In this document: positions 37,349 to 46,307 of the stretch, one piece after another
Layout: every line of letters begins with the position of its first letter
How positions within the stretch are numbered: the first letter of the stretch is position 1
Assembly (NCBI RefSeq): GCF_032027425.1
Contig: NZ_JAVSJA010000001.1
Span: 2,927,501 to 2,991,500 of the forward strand
Direction: 5' to 3'
DNA length: 64,000 nucleotides
Source: Microcystis wesenbergii NRERC-220
GTDB lineage: Bacteria; Cyanobacteriota; Cyanobacteriia; Cyanobacteriales; Microcystaceae
Translations under genes and position numbers: made by a program
The notes under the pieces: generated by a model
Database searches by the model: none
Seen by the model: the letters and a program-made list of their open reading frames with translations, nothing else
Told to the model about the DNA's origin: nothing

Positions 37349-37593
37349 CCTTAAACTGGCAGATAGTTGATTAGTTGGTCATCGCCCATTATAGGGGAAA
37401 AGATGCCCCTATCTCCCCTCTTAAGCATCCAGTAATAATACTTCAGGCTCATCCCTAAAGGTGAATTTTCTTCTGGGCTTTTTTGGTGGTTAATTAGCGG
37501 GGATAACCCTACATAATCGGGGGTAAAACCCCACTATCAGAGCCAAGGGGAACCTGACAAAATTAAATTATCGCCGTCAACGAGGAAAAATTA

Positions 37594-37899
37594 ATGAAAC
37601 CGATTGTTGAATCTTTTTACAACTGGTACAGCAGCAAAATCACTCACCCTAAATATCGTTGGATTATCATTCTGGGAACTATGGTTTATCTATTTAGCCC
37701 CCTCGATATTTCTCCTGACGTTTTCCCGATTATTGGTTGGATCGATGATGGCATTGTCCTCACCCTTTTAACCACGGAATTATCGCGATTAGTTCTTGAT
37801 TATCGCGGTCGCCGTCCGGGGGGAGTAAAGAATCAAACCGAAGTTTCTTCCACAACCAATGCCGTTGATACTGACGCGGTAGAAGTCCCCCTTCAATAG
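37594..37899 (+). CDS. YkvA family protein (DUF1232)
   Basis: A 101-residue small membrane-associated protein with the DUF1232 core RWIIILGTMVYLFSPLDISPDVFPIIGWIDDGIVL. Function not known. A stand-alone gene; the upstream spacer (37349-37593) shows only a gggggtaaaacccc hairpin. Confidence 0.85.
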   Translation: MKPIVESFYNWYSSKITHPKYRWIIILGTMVYLFSPLDISPDVFPIIGWIDDGIVLTLLTTELSRLVLDYRGRRPGGVKNQTEVSSTTNAVDTDAVEVPLQ

Positions 37900-38419
37900 T
37901 CTTTTCTTCTCACTCCTACTTCCTTTTTTTCCTTAACTTACCACCAGCAATTAATCATGATTACCTTGACCGAAATAACATGGGATCATGAAAGCCATTG
38001 TCTTTTTAAGCAATGGATGAAATGCGACTCGACCGGTTTTAACCCATCCTATCCTTTTCCTCTAATTTTAGACTAGAACTTTTGCAATTTAATTATATGT
38101 TATACAGGGTAAGCGCACCTAAAGATGTAGTCGATTATACAGACATATAGGGAAAAGCAGAAAAAACGGGCAAGAGGCATGACAATTTGTCAGCTTTCCT
38201 TCCCTGGAGAGGACTTTTAGAGGATGATAGTTGTTGTCCCACTGATTCCCGACCCTCTCAGGGTAAGCTCATCTAATTTGGTATAAATTGTACTTGACAA
38301 AGATTTCTAAATATGGTTCATAACTATACGATTGCTGTGCTGAGAGCCTTTTTTCAAGCCTAATTGAGATGCTCTTACCCTGCTTAAATAGTCAAAAGAT
38401 TGAATTGGGGAATGTAGAA
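37900..38419. other. Spacer with inverted repeat cagggtaag...
   Basis: About 520 bp without a supported gene. cagggtaagctcatctaattt (38259-38279) is inverted at 38359-38382, bounding ~124 bp; a further cagggtaag lies at 38105. The ends resemble transposon TIRs, but no matching target duplication was found. A 39-codon ORF at 37957-38076 has no recognisable features. Confidence 0.4.
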
Positions 38420-38731
38420 ATGTGGATGAATGAACAAGTAAATCCTACCTTAAAATTTTGTATTCATTGCGGAAAAAAAGTTGATAAATATCAATATTCA
38501 TCTATTGACTATGGAGATGTTTATGAATATGGTAATGACGTTTTTTCTCTGGCGCATTACCTGAGAAATAGATCGGGAGTTGTTACTTATCAATGTAGCT
38601 GTCATGATGAAGAATTACTTGCTCCTAATTTATGTAACACCGGATCTTGTTGTCCAGATTGTGGACATTTTATGAATTTTTTTGCCGAATATTGTGGTGT
38701 TTGCTCAAGAAAACTATGGTTCGGAGAATGA
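38420..38731 (+). CDS. Zinc-ribbon protein, unknown function
   Basis: 103 residues from ATG 38420, which has a gggg-type RBS; an upstream in-frame ATG at 38369 lies in repeat sequence. Cys pairs: FCIHCGKK near the start, CSCH in the middle, then CCPDCGHF and YCGVCSRK. The first and last pairs suggest two treble-clef or zinc-ribbon sites around a central region I do not recognise. Confidence 0.55.
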   Translation: MWMNEQVNPTLKFCIHCGKKVDKYQYSSIDYGDVYEYGNDVFSLAHYLRNRSGVVTYQCSCHDEELLAPNLCNTGSCCPDCGHFMNFFAEYCGVCSRKLWFGE

Positions 38732-39507
38732 ATCAGCCCTACCCTGAAAAACCTGTACTCCCCTGCTTTCTAGGGTCGTTTCATTCTCTGAAATGTCATT
38801 CTCTCAAATCCTTATCTGGCAACCTTTTTAGTCGATTTCTCGGAAATAAATAGCTGAAAATTTGTCAAAACGTCGTGCTTTGCTTACCTCATAAACAATT
38901 AAGGGCAGCAAAAAAAAAATTAGATTCGGAGAATGAATCAGCCCTACCTTAATCCCCCCTGAATAAGCTATCCCTTATCGGGATATTTCTTAACAATTTT
39001 TTCAGTAAGCACTCCAACCCTTATCCTGACTTGATTTCAGTTTTTTCTTTGTCAGTAAGGGTGTCAACAAGGAATATTACAAATTGTTAACCGAGTCTTG
39101 AAAGCCCTGTGCTACAAAGGTTTGAAATGTTAAGAAAGATGTGACTAATGGACAGCTTAATAAGGGGGGTATCTGATAGTTTTTAACCCCCAACTACCAG
39201 AAATGTTGAATCCGTACATAAAACTTTACATACGCCGAGAACAGCAGTTGACTGGGCAAGAGAAATGTCGATATATGGTTCTGCTCGCTGTCTATACTGG
39301 GGAGAAATCCCTCTGGCATTTCTCCCGTGCGGAATCTGGGCTAAAAATTAGCTCAGTCAGGAAATCTTGATGTTAAATTCCCCAAAAATTGCGCTAGGAT
39401 CGGCTTAATAGCACAGGAAAGGCGATCGAGTGGGATAACCGATCCTGTGGCTTGAGAAGGTGACTGTATAATTGTTAGAGTGTCAATAGATCAATTCCAG
39501 AGGAATC
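38732..39507. other. Long spacer upstream of cp12
   Basis: 776 bp with no supported gene. A 24-bp direct repeat (ttcggagaatgaatcagccc...) occurs at 38720-38743 and 38925-38948. A hairpin, ggagaaat...atttctcc (39301-39325), lies ~190 bp before cp12. The length suggests a long leader or an undetected RNA. Confidence 0.5.
39467..39472 (+). promoter_or_regulatory. Putative -10 element of cp12
   Basis: tataat 36 bp before the cp12 ATG. No clear -35 at the right distance. Followed by the RBS agagga (39499-39504). Confidence 0.35.
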
Positions 39508-39732
39508 ATGAGCAATATCCAAGATAAAATTCAAGAAGAGCTAGAAAATGCCAGAGCCGTCTGTAGTACGGAAGGTGCTACCTCTGGTGAATGCGCCGCC
39601 GCTTGGGATGCGGTGGAAGAATTACAAGCAGAAGCCGCTCACCAACGTCAGGATCACCCCCAAAAAACCTACTTCGAAAATTATTGTGATTCTAATCCCG
39701 ATGCCGCCGAGTGTCGCATTTATGAAGATTAA
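39508..39732 (+). CDS. cp12: CP12, Calvin-cycle regulatory protein
   Basis: A 74-residue intrinsically disordered protein that joins GAPDH and phosphoribulokinase into an inactive complex in the dark. Both redox Cys pairs are present (AVCSTEGATSGECAAAWDAVEEL and NYCDSNPDAAECRIYED), and the conserved AWD.VEEL core is intact. A strong intrinsic terminator follows, so it is monocistronic. Confidence 0.97.
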   Translation: MSNIQDKIQEELENARAVCSTEGATSGECAAAWDAVEELQAEAAHQRQDHPQKTYFENYCDSNPDAAECRIYED

Positions 39733-39782
39733 TGGAGTCGGGCAGCGGTTTTTTCTCTCCTCACAGTAGAATCCTAGCTTTA

Positions 39783-39822
39783 GGGCGATCTCAACTATAA
39801 AGGGATCGCCCCTCGTTTTTTT
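39783..39822 (+). terminator. Rho-independent terminator of cp12
   Basis: Stem gggcgatc/gatcgccc (39783-39790, 39804-39811) followed by a run of seven T (39816-39822). Confidence 0.9.
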
Positions 39823-39905
39823 GTTTGTTGGTCAAGCTGTGACCGATTTTGGCTCCTGCGTCCGAAGACAGTAAAATGTTGACAGTGTAATTGTCTGAAT
39901 AATTT

Positions 39906-40499
39906 ATGAATCAACTTTGGTTTCGTCCTCTCGTTTGGATAGATTATCGTTTAGCCGTCCTATTTACGGTGATTATTCCGGCAATTTTGTTGATTTGGTC
40001 TTTATTTGCAAAAATCGAATCATTGCAGAAATTGTTGATTATCTATTGGCGAGTGGCTAGTCTTTTATTAATTACCGTATATTTAATGATCGCTTCCTGG
40101 CCGATTGGTTTTGTTACCAGTTTTTTAGCTAAGATTTTAATCCCGATTTCTCTCTGGTTTTGGGTGGATATTAACGATGAAATTAAAGATTTACCCGCTA
40201 GTCCGATTAAATTTGTCACCACTGCTTGGCGTTGGGCAGTAACGATTTATTGTCCTTTGGGTGCAATTTCTACCTTACCTTTTCTCTCCTGTGCTATGTC
40301 AGGGGAATTGCTAAATTCTCCCTATTGTCAGGTTTGGCAGGAAGCACCCTGGCAGTTTCGCGAGATTTTTCATTCAGAAGCTACTGCTAATGTTTTGGGC
40401 TTTTTTGGTTTAGTTGGTCTCTCTTTTTATACTCTCTATTTTGCCCATTTTCTTCTTATTCGCCTTGGCAAACAGGGACGTTCAGCTTTACAACAGTAA
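39906..40499 (+). CDS. DUF3177 family membrane protein
   Basis: A 197-residue protein with five hydrophobic segments, restricted as far as I know to cyanobacteria. Typical block: RPLVWIDYRLAVLFTVIIPAILLIW followed by IIYWRVASLLLITVYLM and PISLWFWVDINDEI. Function unknown. The next gene is 32 bp downstream on the same strand and may be co-transcribed. Confidence 0.8.
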   Translation: MNQLWFRPLVWIDYRLAVLFTVIIPAILLIWSLFAKIESLQKLLIIYWRVASLLLITVYLMIASWPIGFVTSFLAKILIPISLWFWVDINDEIKDLPASPIKFVTTAWRWAVTIYCPLGAISTLPFLSCAMSGELLNSPYCQVWQEAPWQFREIFHSEATANVLGFFGLVGLSFYTLYFAHFLLIRLGKQGRSALQQ

Positions 40500-40531
40500 G
40501 TTTTTAGCTATCGATGATTAGCCATTTTTCT

Positions 40532-40816
40532 ATGAATATTGGTCAACAACTCGAACAATACACCCTCAAAAATCCCCACGAGGTTTTATTGGTGACTATT
40601 GCTGTGGATGGGGAGGAAGAAGAAATCTCTATTTTTAAGGGTTTTTCTAGTTCCCTTACCCGCAGCACCCCCTACGATCCCGATATTCCGCTCATTCCTG
40701 AAACGGCTAGAATTATTAGGATAGATCGTCTTGCTAGTCCCTATCATCCCCTTAAACCTCGCTACATTCAAGAAAATCTTACCTTAGAGGAAATGCAGTC
40801 TTTACTGATTAATTGA
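40532..40816 (+). CDS. Conserved small protein (DUF7734-like)
   Basis: 94 residues from ATG 40532 (MNIGQQLEQYTLKNPHEVLLVTI). Contains GEEEEISIFKGFSSSLTRSTPYDPDIPLIPETARII, a block I associate with a cyanobacterial and plastid family of unknown function. Likely co-transcribed with the DUF3177 gene. Confidence 0.65.
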   Translation: MNIGQQLEQYTLKNPHEVLLVTIAVDGEEEEISIFKGFSSSLTRSTPYDPDIPLIPETARIIRIDRLASPYHPLKPRYIQENLTLEEMQSLLIN

Positions 40817-41046
40817 ACTGGTAATTTTGCTTGGATAACATCAGCACTCATCTCTATCGATTTAACAGCTTTTATTTACGATCCATAAACTTTGTCTATC
40901 TAGACAAGAGGTAAATTTTGCGGCGTTTTAGTGGTAAAATTACCAAAGAACAATAATCTCTGCCAGCATTCAAGCTGTCAAAGTGGATTTCGTCCCCAGC
41001 ATCGATCGAGAACAATCAAAAAACTGGAGAATAATCTGGAGAATCT

Positions 41047-42057
41047 ATGCAGTTTAAACCATCTAACCAAGAACTCTTACAAATTGAGTATTTAGCCACC
41101 GCTGCCACCGGTCAAAATATGGTTAAAGACGAGGGAAAAGATGTGATTAAAGGATTAACTAAAACCCCCAAAAGTTTACCATCTAAATATTTTTATGATC
41201 GGCAAGGTTCCCAACTTTTTGAAGCAATCTGTCAATTACCAGAATACTATCCCACTAGGACAGAAGCCGCTATTCTCCAAGAATATGCTCAAGAAATTGT
41301 CGCCTATACAGGGACCTGCGAATTGATCGAATTAGGTAGTGGTAGTTCCACGAAAACTCGTCTGTTATTGGACGCTTATTATCGGCAACAAAAATCCTCT
41401 AAATATGTCCCTATTGATGTTAGTGAAACTATTCTCAAAGCTAGTGCCATAGAATTACAAAAAGAATATCCTAATTTACCCATTCAGGGCTTAATTGGAA
41501 CCTATGAACAGGCCTTAGCTTATTGTCAAAACCCTTCCTATAATACCAGAATGATTTTTTTCTTGGGAAGTTCGATCGGTAATTTTTCTGCGGCTGAATG
41601 TGATAAATTTTTAGAAAAAATTGCTACGGTTCTAAAAGCTGGAGATTATTTTTTATTAGGGATTGATCTGCAAAAACCAGTGGCAATTCTAGAAGCAGCT
41701 TATAATGATGCTCAAGGGGTGACAGCCGCTTTTAATTTAAATATGCTTTCCCATTTAAATTGGCGTTTTCAAGCTGATTTTAACCTTGATTTATTTAGTC
41801 ATCAAGCTATCTATAATCAAGAGCAATCCCAAATTGAAATGTATTTAATTTGTCAAAAAACTCACCATGTTCATCTCAAAAAACTCGATTTAACGGTTAA
41901 TTTTCAAGCGTCGGAAAGTATTTTAACAGAAATCTCGCGTAAATTTAACCTAGAAACTATGCAAAAAGACCTAGAATCAAAGGGATTAAAACCGCTTAAG
42001 GTTTTCACCGATCCTGAAAATTTATTCGGTTTAATTCTCTGTCAGTTATCACCGTAA
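41047..42057 (+). CDS. egtD: L-histidine N-alpha-methyltransferase (EgtD)
   Basis: Trimethylates histidine to hercynine, the first step to ergothioneine. 336 residues with KSLPSKYFYDRQGSQLFEAICQLPEYYPTRTE at the N-terminus (the FD..GS.LF..I..LPEYY block), the SAM motif ELIELGSGSSTKTRLLL, then IFFLGSSIGNF and LLGIDLQK. It is 40 bp upstream of the sulfoxide synthase, in one operon. Confidence 0.93.
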   Translation: MQFKPSNQELLQIEYLATAATGQNMVKDEGKDVIKGLTKTPKSLPSKYFYDRQGSQLFEAICQLPEYYPTRTEAAILQEYAQEIVAYTGTCELIELGSGSSTKTRLLLDAYYRQQKSSKYVPIDVSETILKASAIELQKEYPNLPIQGLIGTYEQALAYCQNPSYNTRMIFFLGSSIGNFSAAECDKFLEKIATVLKAGDYFLLGIDLQKPVAILEAAYNDAQGVTAAFNLNMLSHLNWRFQADFNLDLFSHQAIYNQEQSQIEMYLICQKTHHVHLKKLDLTVNFQASESILTEISRKFNLETMQKDLESKGLKPLKVFTDPENLFGLILCQLSP

Positions 42058-42097
42058 ATAATGAGAAAATTATTAGCAGTAATAGAGGCATAAAAAC

Positions 42098-43453
42098 ATG
42101 GAAAAGATTCAAGCACAGGCTCCTATCTCTCTAAATAACTGTAGTCGAGAAAATATACTGGACTATTTTGACAATGCTTGGCAATTAGAAGAGCTGCTGT
42201 TAAAAAGCATCATCAAAGAAGAAACTTTTTATTGTAACCCTGACGATTTAAGAAATCCCCTCATTTTTTATTTAGGTCATGCTGCCGCTTTTTATCTGAA
42301 TAAATTGCAGCTGGTTAACCTATTAAAAAAAAGCCCTAATCCTGACTATGAATTATTGTTTGGAGTGGGAGTAGATCCAGCAACTCCTGAAGAATTAAAC
42401 TCTGCTATCGCCCAAATTCAGTGGCCCGGGGTGGCTAAAGTTTGGGAATATCGGCAACAAGTCTCTGAAATTGTGGTCGAAATCATTAAAAATATCCCCC
42501 TTAATCTTCCTATTCATCCTCGCCATTCTCTCTGGTCATTAATGATGGGAATTGAGCATCAGCGTGTTCACTTTGAAACATCTTCAATGTTACTCAGACA
42601 ACTGCCCTTAGATTGTCTGCAACGTCCTCCAGGTTGGCATTATGCTCCTGCTTTTGGTCAAGCTTATCCTAATCAAATGGTGGAGGTTTCTGGGGGAATG
42701 GTAGAAATTGGTAAACCCCAAAATTCTCCTATTTATGGTTGGGATAATGAGTATGGTTATCGTCAAGTTCAAGTTAACAATTTTCTGGTGAGTAAATATA
42801 TGATTACCAACGGAGAATTTAAAGAATTTGTCCATGATGGTGGCTACGAAAATCCCTGCTATTGGGATGAGGAAGCTTGGCAATGGAAAAATCATTATCA
42901 AGTCAAATATCCTAAATTTTGGCTGGTAGATGAGGGAGGAAATTATCAATATCGAGCCATGTTTGATGTTTTCGATTTACCTCTCGATTGGCCAGTAGAA
43001 GTGAACTATTATGAAGCGATCGCTTACTGTCGTTTTCAAGGTCAAGGAATACGTTTAATGACGGAAGCTGAGTGGAATTTAGTCACCTATGGCAGTCAAA
43101 AAAATCGATGTTATACCCTAGAAAACGATAACTTTGATGACTATAACCTCAATTTAAAATTCTGTTCTCCCACTCCCGTAGGAATGTTAAAAAATGCTGG
43201 TAATAACTCAGAAATTTATGATTTACGCGGTAACGTCTGGGAATGGCTAGAAGATGATTTTAATCCCTTAACTGACTTTCAACCCCATTACCTCTATGCT
43301 GACAATTCCACTCCTTTCTTTAATAGTCAACATAAAATGATGTTAGGAGGAGCTTGGGTGACTAACGGCACAGAAATCCTACCCTACTATCGCAATTGGT
43401 TTCGCAGGAATTTTTATCAACACGCTGGTTTTAGAATCGCGCAAAGTCTTTAG
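42098..43453 (+). CDS. Non-heme iron thiohistidine sulfoxide synthase, OvoA-like (ergothioneine pathway)
   Basis: 451 residues. The DinB-like N-terminal half carries the iron site HX3HXE (GIEHQRVHFETSS) and an extra His in IFYLGHAAAFYLNKL. The C-terminal half is an FGE-sulfatase/C-type-lectin domain (VSGGMVEIG, RLMTEAEWNLVTYGS, DLRGNVWEWLEDDF, MLGGAWVTNG, FRIAQ). The N-terminal blocks (NPLIFYLGHAA, FGVGVDPATPEEL, WSLMMGIEHQR) resemble OvoA (5-histidylcysteine sulfoxide synthase) more than canonical EgtB. The C-terminal methyltransferase of OvoA is missing. Pairing with egtD implies it uses hercynine, giving ergothioneine. I recall a report that some cyanobacteria adapted an OvoA-type enzyme this way. 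Confidence 0.85.
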   Translation: MEKIQAQAPISLNNCSRENILDYFDNAWQLEELLLKSIIKEETFYCNPDDLRNPLIFYLGHAAAFYLNKLQLVNLLKKSPNPDYELLFGVGVDPATPEELNSAIAQIQWPGVAKVWEYRQQVSEIVVEIIKNIPLNLPIHPRHSLWSLMMGIEHQRVHFETSSMLLRQLPLDCLQRPPGWHYAPAFGQAYPNQMVEVSGGMVEIGKPQNSPIYGWDNEYGYRQVQVNNFLVSKYMITNGEFKEFVHDGGYENPCYWDEEAWQWKNHYQVKYPKFWLVDEGGNYQYRAMFDVFDLPLDWPVEVNYYEAIAYCRFQGQGIRLMTEAEWNLVTYGSQKNRCYTLENDNFDDYNLNLKFCSPTPVGMLKNAGNNSEIYDLRGNVWEWLEDDFNPLTDFQPHYLYADNSTPFFNSQHKMMLGGAWVTNGTEILPYYRNWFRRNFYQHAGFRIAQSL

Positions 43454-43610
43454 GTGGGGTGTGGGGTGTGGGGTGTGGGGTGTGGGGTTTTATCGATTTT
43501 CAGGGAAAAAGTGCCTAAAATTTCCCTGCGATTACTCTAAGAGTCGGCACTTTTTGATGTCAAAAAAGCCTAAAGATATTATCCAACAAGGTTTTTAGAT
43601 TTATTCTGCA
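43454..43610. repeat. Dispersed repeat copy 2
   Basis: Same element as 21454-21631, same orientation: gtgtgggg units, then cagggaaaaagt...ggcactttttgatgtcaaaaaag...tttattctgca. It begins at the stop codon of the sulfoxide synthase gene. Confidence 0.75.
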
Positions 43611-43708
43611 AACTTTAGGTAATTGCCAATTTTTTAAAAAATTCCTGTAACAGTTGCCCCTCGATCGCTACAATAGAACCTAGTAGAGCGCGGATAAAAT
43701 CGATCGCC

Positions 43709-44143
43709 ATGAATCAACCTGCAATTTTTCATCTCGCTATTCCGATTACCAATGTGTCCACCGCTAAAAGCTTCTACTGTGATGGTTTAGGTTGTTTAGC
43801 AGGAAGGGAAACCGAGAAAGCGATAATCTTAAATTTCTACGGTCATCAGGTAGTCGCTCACGTCACCGAAATGCCTCTTACTCCCCAAAATAGCATTTAT
43901 CCTCGCCATTTTGGTCTAATTCTGCCAGATGCCAGCGATTGGGACAATCTTCTCGAACAAGCACGAGTCAATCAACTACAATTTTATCTAGAACCAAAAA
44001 CTCGCTTTACTGGGGAGATAACCGAGCATAAAACCTTTTTTATAGAGGATCCTTTCTATAATCTCCTGGAATTTAAACATTATCGCCACTACGAAGCTAT
44101 TTTTGCCAGTCGGGAATTAACAGCGATCGGCGATCGAGCTTAA
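43709..44143 (+). CDS. VOC (glyoxalase/dioxygenase superfamily) protein
   Basis: 144 residues, one vicinal-oxygen-chelate unit: FHLAIPITNVSTAKSFYCDGLGC at the start (metal His), a central HFGLILPDASDW (second His) and the C-terminal TFFIEDPFYNLLEFKHYRHY with the conserved Glu. Reaction unknown. Stand-alone gene. Confidence 0.85.
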   Translation: MNQPAIFHLAIPITNVSTAKSFYCDGLGCLAGRETEKAIILNFYGHQVVAHVTEMPLTPQNSIYPRHFGLILPDASDWDNLLEQARVNQLQFYLEPKTRFTGEITEHKTFFIEDPFYNLLEFKHYRHYEAIFASRELTAIGDRA

Positions 44144-44278
44144 AATAAACAACAGGTGACTTTTTTGTAACCGGTTAGTTCTATCTTTAACTGCGACAAA
44201 AATAGGGGAACTTCCCTCAGATTTTCTCATCAAAACTACAAAAACCTTGGCTTGTAATGATCAATTCTTAGGAAATCT

Positions 44279-46057
44279 ATGAAAAAAATTTTATTGTTAA
44301 CCCTATTTATTATCGGTCTAGGATTTGCTCTCTTTAACTTTACTGGATTAGCAAATCGGGGCGAATATCAATCAATTTTGATCGACTTTAAGGACGATAT
44401 ACCCGTCATTGTCCTCGATGAGCAGTTAAATGCTATCAACAAAAAAGCGGGAAAAACCACCAGTTTAAATAGTATTTTTTCCATCGATGAACATCTTTAC
44501 ACCGTCGATGGAGATAGCAAACTCCTGAAAACTCTCCGCAATTCCGACCTAAAAAAATACACCGAATCGATCGAACCCGATTATATTTATCATGCTTTCA
44601 TCGCCCCCAATGACCCCGACTATAGCAAACAGTGGAACTTGAGGGGGATAAACATCGAACGCGCTTGGGAAGAAAATCACGGTGAAGGGATCACCGTCGC
44701 TGTTATTGATACAGGTGTATCAAGAGTTCCCGATCTGCGAGAAACCGAGTTTGTCGAAGGCTACGACTTCGTCAACGATCGCAGCAATGCCGAGGACGAT
44801 AACGGTCACGGAACCCATGTAGCGGGAACAATTGCCCAATCGACCAATAATAACTACGGGGTAGCCGGAATCGCCTACAAAGCCAAAATTATGCCCCTCA
44901 AGGTACTTTCCGGGACGGGTGGGGGAAGCGTGGGAGATATCGCCGAAGCGATCCGTTTTGCCGTCGATAATCAAGCCGATGTCATCAATATGAGTTTAGG
45001 GGGTGGAGGCGAAACCCAAGTAATGAAAGAGGCGATCGAATATGCCTATAGTAAAGGTGTGGTAATCGTCGCCGCCGCCGGTAATGCCGACGATAATTCC
45101 GCCGCCTATCCCGCCCGTTTTCCCCACGTTATCGGCGTTTCTGCGGTAGATGCCTCCGGAAATAAAGCTCCCTATTCTAATTTCGGGGCCGGAATCGATA
45201 TTGCTGCCCCCGGCGGCTCCGATACGGGTAAAATTATCCAAGAAACCATCGATCCCGCTCAGGGGGGGGAACCGGCGTTCCTCGGTTTTCAGGGAACCAG
45301 CATGGCAGCCCCTCATGTTGCTGGGGTGGTAGCTTTAATCAAGGCCGCGGGAATTAAAGAACCCAGTGCAGTTTTAGAGGTTTTGCAACAGTCGGCCCGT
45401 AAGATCAATGATGATCCCTTTAATCATTTTGGGGCCGGACAATTAGATGCGGGCAGTGCCGTACAATTGGCCCTAAAAGGACAGATTACTTTCCGGGATT
45501 TTTGGCGTTGGTTGCGCGATAACGGTTATCTCAATCCCCGTTTCTGGATTGATGGCGGTGCGGTGGCGGTTTTGCCCAAAATGGCGATGGTTTTGGGTTC
45601 TTATCTCCTCGCTTGGTGGCTGAGAAGTTATTTTCCCTTCTCCTGGAACGGATTTTTGAATGCTGGTCTAATTTTTGGCAGTTCTGGCTTATTTTTCCTC
45701 AGAGGTCTTTATATCTTCGATTTACCCCAATGGCCTTTCCGAGTCATGGGGAGTTCTCTTTCTGACTTAGGAGGCGTTATTCAGGGAAGTTCTGCCCTTA
45801 ATCCGCTTTTTGCCAGTGTTATCCTGCCCTTTGTCCTGATTGCTCTGCTTTTAGGCCATCCCCAAGCAAAATGGTTAGCGGTGGGGGTAACTTTAGCCAT
45901 GGCGGTGACTTTAGGTATCAGTGCTGTTATCCATCCTACTCTGATCTGGTTAGGTTCTGGCAGAAGCGCTCAGGCATTTTTGGGCGTAAATGCGCTTTTA
46001 TGTCTCGGTTTAAGTTATTTAGCCCTAAAAAGTGCTACTTCATCCCGATACGCTTAA
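44279..46057 (+). CDS. Subtilisin-like (S8) protease with C-terminal polytopic membrane domain
   Basis: 592 residues. An N-terminal hydrophobic segment is followed by a ~90-residue propeptide-like part, then the S8 domain with the complete triad: Asp144 (VAVIDTGVS), His177 (DNGHGTHVAG), the oxyanion Asn near 269 (AAAGNA) and Ser341 (GTSMAAPHVAG). After a linker (FRDFWRWLRDNGYLNPRFW) come about five to six membrane helices (430-585). Most S8 proteases are soluble or have one anchor, so a multi-helix tail is unusual. The catalytic domain probably faces the periplasm or thylakoid lumen. Substrate unknown. A terminator follows. Confidence 0.9.
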   Translation: MKKILLLTLFIIGLGFALFNFTGLANRGEYQSILIDFKDDIPVIVLDEQLNAINKKAGKTTSLNSIFSIDEHLYTVDGDSKLLKTLRNSDLKKYTESIEPDYIYHAFIAPNDPDYSKQWNLRGINIERAWEENHGEGITVAVIDTGVSRVPDLRETEFVEGYDFVNDRSNAEDDNGHGTHVAGTIAQSTNNNYGVAGIAYKAKIMPLKVLSGTGGGSVGDIAEAIRFAVDNQADVINMSLGGGGETQVMKEAIEYAYSKGVVIVAAAGNADDNSAAYPARFPHVIGVSAVDASGNKAPYSNFGAGIDIAAPGGSDTGKIIQETIDPAQGGEPAFLGFQGTSMAAPHVAGVVALIKAAGIKEPSAVLEVLQQSARKINDDPFNHFGAGQLDAGSAVQLALKGQITFRDFWRWLRDNGYLNPRFWIDGGAVAVLPKMAMVLGSYLLAWWLRSYFPFSWNGFLNAGLIFGSSGLFFLRGLYIFDLPQWPFRVMGSSLSDLGGVIQGSSALNPLFASVILPFVLIALLLGHPQAKWLAVGVTLAMAVTLGISAVIHPTLIWLGSGRSAQAFLGVNALLCLGLSYLALKSATSSRYA

Positions 46058-46158
46058 ACAGGGGTTACAATGGGACAACAAAGGTGATTTACCGATAAAA
46101 ACCTCTTTGGTCTTGGTATCTCCCTTTTGTTTGGCATTGAGTTCTCCTACAACAGCAG

Positions 46159-46183
46159 CCTCGGACATTAACCGAGGTTTTTT
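46159..46183 (+). terminator. Intrinsic terminator after the S8 protease gene
   Basis: Stem cctcgg/ccgagg with a 7-nt loop followed by six T (46178-46183), about 100 bp past the stop codon. Confidence 0.8.
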
Positions 46184-46307
46184 CTTTATAGTGTATGTTA
46201 GTTTCTAAGGGTTTTTTGGGAATGCTGAATCTGTTTCTCGAAAGTTTCCCTCAATACCCCCTCGAATCATCGAGCTTATCTATTGTCTCTTTTCTAAGGT
46301 GTATATC

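Noticed and set aside
37957-38076. 39-codon ORF (MITLTEITWDHES...)
   Set aside because: No RBS of note, no recognisable feature and a repeat-rich context; not supported as a gene.
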